A stretch of 7,335 nucleotides of DNA from Chromatiaceae bacterium (GCA_016880695.1 JAEHCY010000632.1:1-7335); one strand, 5' to 3'. Numbered from the stretch's first letter, positions 1 through 5,664 are shown. Numbers and translations are program-made. The notes: a model not told the origin generated them from the sequence alone.

Positions 1-2
1 AC

Positions 3-65
3 CAGTTAGGTGCGCCGTTTGTCCATGACCCCGCCGGCGAGCGCGAGAAGGTTTACATGGACTAA
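3..65 (+). CDS. possible 3' end of an unidentified gene (partial)
   Basis: An open frame enters from the left edge and ends at TAA (63-65); the last 20 residues are QLGAPFVHDPAGEREKVYMD. The composition looks like a genuine protein tail: mostly G/C third positions, mixed charged and hydrophobic residues, no low-complexity bias. It would converge on the minus-strand gene at 134-391, with the hairpin at 101-121 between the two stops. Twenty codons without a stop are common by chance in GC-rich DNA, so the call rests on composition and arrangement only. I do not recognise the family. Confidence 0.35.
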   Translation, partial: QLGAPFVHDPAGEREKVYMD

Positions 66-100
66 GGCGAAAACGGCTCGCGGGGCGGGAAGAAGAGCAG

Positions 101-121
101 CCGGCCCGCACAACGGGCCGG
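101..121. terminator. GC-rich hairpin between convergent genes
   Basis: CCGGCCCG (101-108) and CGGGCCGG (114-121) form a perfect 8-bp stem with a 5-nt loop (cacaa). It lies 12 bases past the stop of the minus-strand FmdB-like gene and 35 bases past the possible plus-strand stop at 65. On the minus strand it is followed by a pyrimidine-rich stretch (CTGCTCTTCTTCCC) rather than a true U-tract. It could serve as a weak, possibly bidirectional terminator. Confidence 0.45.
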
Positions 122-133
122 TGCAGGGGATCG

Positions 134-391
134 TCAGTTCAGACCACACATTCCGCCGGGGCAGCAGCTTCCGGTCGAACAGGCGGGTGCGGTACCACTG
201 CCGAGGCTGGAGCGACTGATCAGATTGCCGCCGGTGGCAAGGCGTATCACGGGGCTGGATGCGGGTGTATCGCCGGGCTCGAGGCCGGCCTTTGCGCACA
301 GTTCACCCCAGGTTCCCAGCGATTCGCTCATGCGATGGCTGACCTCGACGGTTCGGTTGTTGGATTCACAACGGTAATCATATGTCGGCAT
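134..391 (-). CDS. small FmdB-like zinc-ribbon family protein
   Basis: An 85-residue protein opening MPTYDYRCES, the signature start of FmdB/CxxC_CXXC_SSSS zinc-ribbon proteins. Family members are small and of uncertain role, and are often called putative regulatory proteins. The usual second Cys of the N-terminal knuckle is missing (C8 is followed by ESNN). The remaining cysteines are C32 and a C-terminal cluster C71, C76, C77, C82 in a Gly/Ser/Pro-rich tail (CCPGGMCGLN). The middle (TWGELCAKAGLEPGDTPAS, then RLATGG) is what I recall of a proteobacterial subfamily. The ATG at 391 was chosen over the more upstream one at 511 because the family start is there and GGAGAG sits 6-7 bases ahead; the longer start would overlap the neighbouring gene. 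The 79-bp AT-richer leader suggests a promoter of its own. Metal binding by the tail is inference. Confidence 0.85.
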   Translation of the reverse strand: MPTYDYRCESNNRTVEVSHRMSESLGTWGELCAKAGLEPGDTPASSPVIRLATGGNLISRSSLGSGTAPACSTGSCCPGGMCGLN

Positions 392-470
392 GGTTGCTCT
401 CCGAAAAAGCTTAGTAGCTGAATCTATTAAGTTTATCCTATCACAACCGGAGTTCTGAGAAAACCTGATC
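392..470 (-). promoter_or_regulatory. AT-rich leader of the FmdB-like gene, probable promoter region
   Basis: This gap is clearly more AT-rich than its surroundings. Read on the minus strand it contains GGATAAACTTAATAGATT, with several -10-like hexamers (TAGGAT, TAATAG, TAGATT), and TTGTGA nearby. No pair sits at the ideal 16-18 bp spacing, so I cannot assign one promoter. The GGAGAG ribosome-binding site of the gene lies at its downstream end. Confidence 0.3.
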
Positions 471-475
471 TCAGA
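454..475 (-). terminator. hairpin overlapping the stop codon of the ScsD-like gene
   Basis: TCTGAGA (454-460) and TCTCAGA (469-475) form a perfect 7-bp stem with an 8-nt loop. The stem includes the TGA stop (471-473, minus) of the ScsD-like oxidoreductase. No U-tract follows on the minus strand, so intrinsic termination is doubtful; protection of the transcript 3' end or chance are alternatives. Confidence 0.3.
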
Positions 476-1034
476 GGTGAGAGGCCATCCAGAGTCGCAA
501 GCGGAGCCCAAGCTCGGTGGTGTAACCCGTCTCCACGAACTGAATCTGACCCGCGCGATCGATAACGAAGCTCGTGGGTACCCCGCGGATCTTCCAATTC
601 GACCCTAGATCGCCATCGGGGTCCACCAGAACCGGGAAGACCAAGCCCTCCTGTGTGAGATAGTCCGCGACCTCGGTCGCGTCACCCGACTGCAGGGCCA
701 CCGTGAGCACCAGATGGTCCTCGGCGATGCGGGCGATGTTGCCTTCCTCCAGCCGGCAGACGGCACACCAGACGGCCCAGAAATGCACCAGCACGGGCGC
801 GGATCGTAGTTGCCCGAGGTCTACCGGCGCTCCGGTACCGAGCAGTGACCCGGCGAGCGGCGGTGCCTCGCCCCGTGGCAGCGAGCGGGTTTGGATCGCA
901 TGCAGGATAAGGAGCGCAGCGACGACCAGCCCAAGCTCGAGCACCCAGCGCAGGCGCCACCGGCGCGGATTCACCTTGTCGGGAGACTTGGGCGAAGGTG
1001 TCCTGGAGGTCAAGCGGGGTTGGCCACTGCCCAC
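471..1034 (-). CDS. membrane-anchored thiol:disulfide oxidoreductase, ScsD/TlpA-like
   Basis: A 187-residue thioredoxin-fold protein. A basic N-terminus (KVNPRRWRLRW) precedes one membrane segment at about residues 31-47, so the thioredoxin domain should lie in the periplasm. The active site is WCAVC (C90, C93), with the cis-proline in GVPTSF (P153) opposite it. The C-terminal motif around ETGYTTELGLRLRLW matches what I remember of ScsD-type protein disulfide oxidoreductases, which are about 170 residues. Such proteins reduce or rearrange periplasmic disulfides, sometimes in copper tolerance or cytochrome c maturation; the partner here cannot be seen. The start is GTG at 1034 without a convincing ribosome-binding site. 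GTG at 974 (residue 21) is an alternative that keeps the membrane anchor. It begins 15 bases after the moaA stop, so it is probably co-transcribed and perhaps translationally coupled. Confidence 0.85.
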   Translation of the reverse strand: MGSGQPRLTSRTPSPKSPDKVNPRRWRLRWVLELGLVVAALLILHAIQTRSLPRGEAPPLAGSLLGTGAPVDLGQLRSAPVLVHFWAVWCAVCRLEEGNIARIAEDHLVLTVALQSGDATEVADYLTQEGLVFPVLVDPDGDLGSNWKIRGVPTSFVIDRAGQIQFVETGYTTELGLRLRLWMASHL

Positions 1035-1049
1035 AGTCGGCCCAGTTGC

Positions 1050-2072
1050 CTAACCGCCCGTGAGATTCATGTGACGCCGGAGCAGGGTCGGGGTGCCCAC
1101 CCGGAACTCATGACCGGCGGGCTTGATCTGCATGGCCGCGCGGATAGTCTCCCGCAGCCGAGCCTGATCGCTGGGAGACGCCCGCAGCACCGGGCGCAGA
1201 TCCATGGAATGCTCCTGGCCGAGACAGAGCAGAAGGCGTCCATCGGCGGTGACGCGCACCCGGTTGCAATCGCCGCAGAAATTGTGGCTGTGAGGGGCGA
1301 TGAATCCGACCCGGGTGTCGGTATCCGGGATACGGAAATAGCGCGCGGGACCACCGGTGGTCTCCGTGGTGGGTACCAGGGTGAAGTGACGTGCCAGGTC
1401 TGCCTGGATCTCGTCGCTCGAGTAGAAGGCCTCCGCACGGTCATGTTCACCCACCCGACCGAGCGGCATCTCCTCGATAAAGCTGATGTTGATGCCCCTG
1501 GCCACGGCAAAGCCCACCAGATCCGTCACCTCATCGTGGTTTCGGTGTCTGAGGATCACGGCGTTGAGCTTGATGCGCTCGAACCCGGCGCGGAGGGCCG
1601 CCTCGATCCCCGCGAGGACCTCGGCGTGCCGCGTATTTCCAGTGATGTGCGCAAACCGCTCCGGGCGCAGGGTATCGAGGCTCACGTTGATGCGGCGAAC
1701 CCCGGCGTCGCGAATCTCTTGGGCGAGAATCCCCAGTCGGGTGCCGTTGGTGGTCAGAACCAATTCCGCGAGGCCGGGTAAGCGGGCCACCTCCCGCATG
1801 AGCCAGAGCAGGTTCCGGCGCACCAGCGGCTCGCCACCGGTCAAGCGAACCTTGGTGACGCCTAACGCAACGAAGGCTCGGACCACCTCGAGCATCTCTT
1901 CGAGGCTGAGGATCTGGTGCCGGGGCAGAAACCTGACTTCTGGCCCCATGCAGTAGAGGCAGCGCAGATCGCAGCGGTCGGTGACCGAGAGGCGGAGGTA
2001 GGTCACGCGACGCCCGAAACGGTCGACCAGCGCCGCTTCAGACTCCAAACCGGTGCTCGGCTGTTCGATCAT
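1050..2072 (-). CDS. moaA: GTP 3',8-cyclase, molybdenum cofactor biosynthesis protein A
   Basis: A 340-residue radical SAM enzyme (E. coli MoaA has about 329 residues). With MoaC it converts GTP to cyclic pyranopterin monophosphate, the first step of molybdopterin synthesis, in the cytoplasm. The N-terminal SAM-cluster motif CDLRCLYC gives C34, C38, C41; TGGEP follows at 78-82. The second [4Fe-4S] cluster that binds GTP is seen in FCGDCNRVRV and LLLCLG (C266, C269, C283). The protein ends in the conserved Gly-Gly (MNLTGG) needed for activity. The ATG at 2072 has GGAGGA 11 bases upstream. The family normally sits with other moa/moe genes, but here it lies between two thioredoxin-fold genes and no other Moco gene is in the window. 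It is 122 bp downstream of ybbN and 15 bp upstream of the ScsD-like gene. All catalytic residues appear intact. Confidence 0.97.
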   Translation of the reverse strand: MIEQPSTGLESEAALVDRFGRRVTYLRLSVTDRCDLRCLYCMGPEVRFLPRHQILSLEEMLEVVRAFVALGVTKVRLTGGEPLVRRNLLWLMREVARLPGLAELVLTTNGTRLGILAQEIRDAGVRRINVSLDTLRPERFAHITGNTRHAEVLAGIEAALRAGFERIKLNAVILRHRNHDEVTDLVGFAVARGINISFIEEMPLGRVGEHDRAEAFYSSDEIQADLARHFTLVPTTETTGGPARYFRIPDTDTRVGFIAPHSHNFCGDCNRVRVTADGRLLLCLGQEHSMDLRPVLRASPSDQARLRETIRAAMQIKPAGHEFRVGTPTLLRRHMNLTGG

Positions 2073-2084
2073 GGTCCGTGAATT

Positions 2085-2094
2085 CCTCCGGAGG
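2085..2094 (-). promoter_or_regulatory. moaA ribosome-binding site inside a 10-bp palindrome
   Basis: The Shine-Dalgarno GGAGG of moaA is the right half of CCTCCGGAGG, a perfect 10-bp palindrome. Paired with itself it would hide the ribosome-binding site. I see nothing resembling a Moco riboswitch in the rest of the 122-bp gap, so any regulatory role is conjecture. Confidence 0.35.
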
Positions 2095-2194
2095 CGGCCG
2101 TAGGTCGAGATCAGGACATCAGAACCTCTTGACCGCGGCCAGTGGCACGGCGAGCCGGGCGGTACTTCCTCACCCGATCCGTGCCCCCCAGGCC

Positions 2195-3058
2195 TCAGTG
2201 CAAGGCATTGAACATGCGGTTGCGGAAATGGCTCACCAGATCCCCGGAGCCTCCGAGGATCTCGAAGATCTGCAGCATGCCCTTGCGGCCCGCGTCATTG
2301 CCCCATTTGCGGTCCTTCAGCACCAATTGCAGCAATAGCTCCAGCGCCCCCGCGTAATCCTTTTCCATGACCCTGCGCGCGGCGAGCCCATAGCGCGCAG
2401 CGTTGTCATCGGGATGGTCCGCGAGGCTGCGCTCCAGCTCCGCCGCAACGGGGGCCTTGGCGGCTGTCGCGGCAAATCCGAGCCAGGCACGGAGGGCGGA
2501 AACCTCCGGCGCGGCCTGCTGGTCGGGCGGAAGCTGCGTAAGTGCCTGCTCAGCCTCCTCTGTATGTCCGGTGTGCGCCTTCAGGCGGATATCCGCCAGG
2601 ATCGCCTGGGGATAAGCCGGGTCGCTGGCCAGTGCCTGGGCGATCAGTTCGGCGGCCTGGCCCATCGCGCCCTGGGCCATCAGCTCCTCCGCCCGGAGCA
2701 GTAACGGATCGGCCTCCCGCGGGATATGGCGTTCGATGAAGGCACGCACCTCTGACTCGGGAAGGGCGCCCATAAACTGATCGACGGACCTTCCGTCCTT
2801 GAATAGCTGCACGGTGGGCAGGCTACGAATGCCGAAGCGGGCGGCCAGGTCCCGCTCCTCCTCGGTGTTGACCTTCGCCACCAAGAACTTCCCCCCGTAC
2901 TCTGCCGCGAGCTTGGCGAGAATAGGCATGAGCATGCGACAGGGTGCGCACCAATCCGCCCAGAAATCCACCAGCACCGGCTGCTGGTGGGAGGCCTCAA
3001 GGACCAGATTGGTGAAATTCTGCGTCGTGGTATTGACCACATGAGGTGACTCGGCCAT
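2195..3058 (-). CDS. ybbN: thioredoxin-TPR co-chaperone YbbN/CnoX
   Basis: A 287-residue protein (E. coli YbbN/CnoX has 284). Residues 1-112 are a thioredoxin domain with WCAPC (C37, C40) and the cis-Pro loop RSLPT (P81). Residues of about 115-230 are Ala/Leu-rich TPR-like helices (LLLRAEELMAQGAMGQAAEL, AEQALTQLPPD). The C-terminus carries the YbbN-type segment DRKWGND, RKGMLQIFEILG and FRNRMFNALH. The family holds client proteins for GroEL and DnaK and protects them during oxidative stress. E. coli CnoX lacks the first active-site Cys, whereas this one keeps a full CxxC and could also act as an oxidoreductase. The ATG at 3058 has GGAGG nine bases upstream (3068-3072). A perfect TATAAT lies 45 bases before the start. 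It heads the minus-strand run ybbN, moaA, scsD-like; the 122-bp gap to moaA leaves co-transcription open. Confidence 0.93.
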   Translation of the reverse strand: MAESPHVVNTTTQNFTNLVLEASHQQPVLVDFWADWCAPCRMLMPILAKLAAEYGGKFLVAKVNTEEERDLAARFGIRSLPTVQLFKDGRSVDQFMGALPESEVRAFIERHIPREADPLLLRAEELMAQGAMGQAAELIAQALASDPAYPQAILADIRLKAHTGHTEEAEQALTQLPPDQQAAPEVSALRAWLGFAATAAKAPVAAELERSLADHPDDNAARYGLAARRVMEKDYAGALELLLQLVLKDRKWGNDAGRKGMLQIFEILGGSGDLVSHFRNRMFNALH

Positions 3059-3208
3059 GGTCGGGGACCTCCATCCCTCCGCAATCGAAGACGACAGGGC
3101 GAATTATAGGGGAAATCAACCGTACGCCCAGCGCTGTGAGTGGCTTGAAAAACCGCAGGTCAACGCCGAGAACTAAGAATATAAATTGCTGTTTAAGGGT
3201 CTCTGAGC
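3059..3208. promoter_or_regulatory. divergent promoter region between ybbN and trxC
   Basis: This 150-bp gap separates two divergently transcribed thioredoxin-family genes and becomes AT-rich near the trxC side (CTAAGAATATAAATTGCTG). TATAAA at 3180-3185 is a possible -10 for trxC, but its -35 position is poor; TTGAAA at 3145-3150 is too far for a standard spacing. A weak ribosome-binding site AAGGG (3195-3199) precedes the trxC ATG by nine bases. I saw no clear OxyR or other operator half-sites. Confidence 0.4.
3103..3108 (-). promoter_or_regulatory. candidate -10 element for ybbN
   Basis: The minus strand reads TATAAT exactly, 45 bases upstream of the ybbN ATG. No recognisable -35 lies 16-18 bases further upstream (the region reads CTGGGC), so it may need an activator or be fortuitous. 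It lies in the 150-bp divergent space shared with trxC. Confidence 0.45.
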
Positions 3209-3643
3209 ATGTCCGAAAATCTCCATGTCGTCTGTCCCCGGTGCGAAGCGGTCAATCGTGTCCCGGCCCGCAAGCTTGGCGCGGATCCCCAGTGTGGGAG
3301 CTGTCATCAACCCCTGTTCGAGGGCAGGCCGCTGCCACTGGGCCGGGCCGGCTTCACCAAGCAGCTCGAACGTAGCGACATCCCGCTGCTGGTCGATTTC
3401 TGGGCCCCCTGGTGTGGGCCCTGCCGCATGATGGCCCCCGCGTTCGAGCAGGCGGCGGCCCGCCTGGAGCCGTCGGTCCGATTGATCAAGGTCAACACGG
3501 AAGAGGCCCAGGACCTCGCTGGGCAATACGGCATCCGGAGCATCCCGACCCTCATGCTGTTCAGCGGCGGTCGGGAGCGGGCCCGCGTGTCGGGCGCCCT
3601 GGATCTGAGCGGGCTGGTCAGTTGGACGCGCCAGCACCTGTGA
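3209..3643 (+). CDS. trxC: thioredoxin 2 (zinc-binding thioredoxin)
   Basis: A 144-residue protein (E. coli TrxC has 139). The N-terminal zinc-binding arm has CPRC (C9, C12) and CGSC (C29, C32). The thioredoxin domain follows with the canonical WCGPC (C69, C72) in VDFWAPWCGPCRMMAP, the VNTEE segment, and cis-Pro in IRSIPT (P113). TrxC is a cytoplasmic disulfide reductase served by thioredoxin reductase; in E. coli it is induced by OxyR, and zinc loss tunes its redox behaviour. The start ATG is fixed by the family N-terminus (MSENLHVVCP) although the ribosome-binding site is weak. It diverges from ybbN and converges on the glycine-zipper gene. All six cysteines are present, so it should be functional. 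Confidence 0.96.
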   Translation: MSENLHVVCPRCEAVNRVPARKLGADPQCGSCHQPLFEGRPLPLGRAGFTKQLERSDIPLLVDFWAPWCGPCRMMAPAFEQAAARLEPSVRLIKVNTEEAQDLAGQYGIRSIPTLMLFSGGRERARVSGALDLSGLVSWTRQHL

Positions 3644-3645
3644 GC

Positions 3646-3660
3646 GGGCGAATTCCGCCC
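3646..3660. terminator. weak hairpin after trxC
   Basis: GGGCG (3646-3650) and CGCCC (3656-3660) pair around a 5-nt loop (aattc), two bases after the trxC TGA. There is no T-tract. The 78-bp convergent gap also holds CCAATGATTGG (3672-3682), a short palindrome. Either may help separate trxC from the opposing glycine-zipper gene; support is structural only. Confidence 0.25.
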
Positions 3661-3721
3661 TGGCTCCGCCCCCAATGATTGGCGATGGGCTCGCAAACCC
3701 TCGCGGGGGGAGCGCCAGCGT

Positions 3722-4066
3722 TCAGCAGCGCCCCTTCTTGGCCTGGCCCGGTGGGCAAAAATGGGACCGATGGCCGTAGCGGTAGTCATCATCGTAGACG
3801 TAGTAGCGTTCCGCCACCACCGGCCGAACCGGCCTGACGACCACCCGCTCGCGCCGGTAACCGTTGGTGGCAATGGCGGAGCCCGTTGCCCCACCGATGG
3901 CACCACCGATAACGGCGCCAGTGGTCCCACCGATCTCCGAGCCGACGAAGGCGCCCAATGCCCCGCCGAGACCCCCGCCGAGGGCGGCGTTAGCGGTGAG
4001 CGAGTCGGCGCTCGCGCCGGTGCTCAGAGCAACTGCCAGCAGACCGTATGCAAGTCGATTCTTCAT
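3722..4066 (-). CDS. secreted glycine-zipper protein
   Basis: A 114-residue protein. Residues 1-20 are a Sec signal peptide (MKNR, hydrophobic core AYGLLAVALS, cleavage likely after ASA at 20). Residues 30-65 form a glycine zipper, with repeated GxxxG spacing (GGGLGGALG, GGTTGAVIGGAIGGATG), of the kind that packs as transmembrane or membrane-associated helices in envelope proteins. Residues 70-100 are basic and tyrosine-rich (RRERVVVRPVRP, YYVYDDDYRYGHR). The end FCPPGQAKKGRC recurs, as I recall, in small uncharacterised proteobacterial envelope proteins; C104 and C114 could form a disulfide. There is no lipobox, so it is not a lipoprotein. The ATG at 4066 has only a weak GGGA about 11 bases upstream. 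It is monocistronic, convergent with trxC and divergent from the unknown gene at 4321. The specific function is unknown. Confidence 0.8.
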   Translation of the reverse strand: MKNRLAYGLLAVALSTGASADSLTANAALGGGLGGALGAFVGSEIGGTTGAVIGGAIGGATGSAIATNGYRRERVVVRPVRPVVAERYYVYDDDYRYGHRSHFCPPGQAKKGRC

Positions 4067-4320
4067 CGTGGTCAGTTCCCGTGTTACCTAAGGGGTACAG
4101 CCATAGCATCGTACGGTCATGCTGAATGTGTCCTGAACAAGAAAAGGGCGGCGTTGCCACAGCAGACTTGAGGTTATCTCGCAACCGGCCGCAAACGGGC
4201 TTACGATATTGCGCGGCCGTTCGGTCGCCCGAGCCGTGCCCGGCACGTCGTGACCGGTGGGCATCGGGCCGGGTCTCGAACGACGAGTTAAGAGGAGGTT
4301 GTCGCTTGGAGGTGATCCCT
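4067..4320. promoter_or_regulatory. 254-bp divergent intergenic region
   Basis: This region separates the glycine-zipper gene (minus) from the unknown gene (plus). I see no credible small gene in it; an open frame running in from 4126 joins the downstream gene but has no coding character before 4306. It holds a 13-bp palindrome, CGTGCC-c-GGCACG (4235-4247), that could be an operator, and an AT-rich patch TTACGATATT (4201-4210) that could be a -10 region for the plus-strand gene. No matched -35 is evident. The last 30 bases carry the duplicated ribosome-binding site. Confidence 0.35.
4293..4316 (+). promoter_or_regulatory. two tandem strong ribosome-binding sites
   Basis: AGGAGG at 4293-4298 lies 7 bases before an in-frame TTG (4306). 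GGAGGTGAT at 4308-4316 lies at ideal spacing before ATG 4321. The second is almost fully complementary to the 16S 3' end and supports ATG 4321. The first could allow initiation five codons earlier (LEVIP) or act as a standby site. Confidence 0.6.
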
Positions 4321-5094
4321 ATGAGGGAGTTGCAATCGAGCCTGCGTCACGTGATGTCCGCAATCGAGAACCTAAGGGATGACCTAAAGGCACTCTCGGA
4401 CACCATCTGGGCCAACATCGACCACAACGACCCGGTGAGCCTGCAGCAGGGGTTCAAGTTCAAGCAGGCGTTCAATGATCGCTGGATCCCGCTCGATGAG
4501 GCGGCAGAGGCATTGTGGCGACTGCTGCAGGAGCAACGTGCGGAGGAAGAGGTCGAGGCGGAGCCGGTGAAGCCGAAGTCCGAGGCCAGGTCCAAGACCA
4601 AGGCAGGCAAAGAGCGATTGCCCGAAGTAAAGGTGGCAGGGGCTCAGGAAGCCGGCGAGGGGGAACCGCAGGTGCCAGAAGAGCCGATGGCCGAGGCGGA
4701 GCCTGAAGTCGAGTCGGACTTTAAGGGTAAGACACCGTTCGGGTTGATATTGGGTGGGCGCACTTTCACCAGCCCTTCGGACTGGGGCCTGTTCTACCAG
4801 GTCTTCCTCCAAGAGCTTTGCAAGCAGAATCCCGAGGCCTTCGATCGGCTCCCGGAGCGCAAGGCCTGGCGCGATGCACGGGGAAAGCCCCTGTTCGGGC
4901 GGGCGGGAGAGGTGCTGCGCCGGCCGCTGGAGGTGACCGACCGGTTGTTTGCGGAGGCCGATCTTCCCCTCAACCTAATGCTGCAGAGTATGCGCAAGTT
5001 GGCCCGCGAGCTTCAGGTGCCCCCTGACTCCCTCAAGATCCTGCTCAAGGAGAACCGCCGCGGCACGGTGGAGACCAAGCCACTCGCGGCCTGA
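4321..5094 (+). CDS. conserved-looking two-domain protein of unknown function
   Basis: I do not recognise this 257-residue protein. Residues 1-76 are a probable helical domain (MRELQSSLRHVMSAIENLRD, DTIWANIDHND, then WIPLDEAAEALWRLLQEQRA). Residues 77-135 are a linker rich in Glu, Lys, Pro and Ala. Residues 137-246 are a compact domain beginning FGLILGGRTFTSPSDWGLFY, then ELCKQNPEAFDRLPERKAW, LRRPLEVTDRLF and NLMLQSMRKLARELQV. There is no signal peptide or membrane segment, so it is likely cytoplasmic. The C-terminal pattern (short strands, Trp-led helix, NPEAFDRL, closing basic helix) faintly recalls small C-terminal domains of some restriction or mobile-element proteins; that is memory, not a search. 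The ATG at 4321 is set by the GGAGGTGAT site. It precedes sixA by 67 bp on the same strand with no obvious terminator between, so the two may be co-transcribed. Codon use looks native. Confidence 0.85.
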   Translation: MRELQSSLRHVMSAIENLRDDLKALSDTIWANIDHNDPVSLQQGFKFKQAFNDRWIPLDEAAEALWRLLQEQRAEEEVEAEPVKPKSEARSKTKAGKERLPEVKVAGAQEAGEGEPQVPEEPMAEAEPEVESDFKGKTPFGLILGGRTFTSPSDWGLFYQVFLQELCKQNPEAFDRLPERKAWRDARGKPLFGRAGEVLRRPLEVTDRLFAEADLPLNLMLQSMRKLARELQVPPDSLKILLKENRRGTVETKPLAA

Positions 5095-5161
5095 GGGGTC
5101 GCCGACGCTGGGTATCTTCGGTTGCGAAAACGGGTTGTTCAGTCATTCCACGGAGAAATCG

Positions 5162-5635
5162 ATGAGACTCTATCTGGTGCAACATGGCGAGGCGGTTCCC
5201 GAGGAGATCGATCGCGATCGCCCGCTGAGCCCGAAGGGGCGGGCGGATGCGGAGGCCCTCGGAAGACTCCTGCGGGATGCCGAGGCGCGTCCCGAGCGCA
5301 TCCTCCATAGCGGAAAGACCCGCGCGCGGCAGACCGCCGAGCGCTTGGCCGCGGCCCTGTCTCCCTCCGCAGGGGTGGGGGTCACCTCCGGCCTGGCGCC
5401 AAAGGACCCGGTGGAGCCGATTGCGCGGCAGGCGGCGTCCTGGGTGGCCGACACTCTCCTGGTCGGGCACCTGCCGTCCATTGCGCGGCTCGCGAGCTAC
5501 CTCTTGACCGGGGATGTGGAAGAGGTGGCCCTCGGCTACAAGCCAGGGAGCCTGGCCTGTTTGGAGCGTCTCGAGGACGGCCCCTGGACGCTTCTCTGGA
5601 TGCTGAGACCCGAGCTCGTGCGGCGCGGGGACTGA
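5162..5635 (+). CDS. sixA: phosphohistidine phosphatase, SixA family
   Basis: A 157-residue histidine-phosphatase-fold protein (E. coli SixA has 161). It opens MRLYLVQHGEA with the nucleophile H8; the usual RHG is QHG here, a variant I recall in other SixA-like proteins. SGKTRARQTAE (50-60) carries the second conserved Arg region, and VGHLPSIARLA holds the second catalytic His (H103). SixA removes phosphate from histidine residues, in E. coli from ArcB and the nitrogen phosphotransferase protein; the target here is unknown. The ATG at 5162 was preferred to the one at 5135 because GGAGAA lies 6 bases ahead and the family begins at the beta strand MRLYLV. It is flanked by the unknown gene and cca on the same strand. 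Confidence 0.9.
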   Translation: MRLYLVQHGEAVPEEIDRDRPLSPKGRADAEALGRLLRDAEARPERILHSGKTRARQTAERLAAALSPSAGVGVTSGLAPKDPVEPIARQAASWVADTLLVGHLPSIARLASYLLTGDVEEVALGYKPGSLACLERLEDGPWTLLWMLRPELVRRGD

Positions 5636-5664
5636 TTGGTCGTTGGAAAGTCGTTGCGAGCCGG

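Noticed and set aside
392..511. N-terminal extension of the FmdB-like protein to an ATG at 511
   Set aside because: It would overlap the end of the ScsD-like gene, covers an AT-rich promoter-like gap, and the family start MPTYDYRC is at 391 with a good ribosome-binding site.
891..1781. 296-codon plus-strand open frame
   Set aside because: It is antisense to moaA and the ScsD-like gene, both of which show intact family motifs. Its product has no recognisable domain and biased composition; it is a GC-rich shadow frame.
3145..3185. TTGAAA with TATAAA as a sigma-70 promoter for trxC
   Set aside because: The spacing is 29 bases, far beyond the 16-18 expected, so the pair is not claimed; only the general region is annotated.
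4067..4140. Specific sigma-70 promoter for the glycine-zipper gene
   Set aside because: TACGAT and TTGTTC occur on the minus strand, but no combination has acceptable spacing and match.
4126..4320. Upstream extension of the unknown gene to an ATG at 4126
   Set aside because: The extra 65 residues are Arg/Cys-rich with no coding character, no ribosome-binding site stands before 4126, and a near-ideal one stands before ATG 4321.
5214..5221. GCGATCGC, the cyanobacterial HIP1 octamer
   Set aside because: It is a single copy inside sixA encoding part of Asp-Arg-Asp-Arg. It is not iterated in the window, so it is a coincidence of codons.
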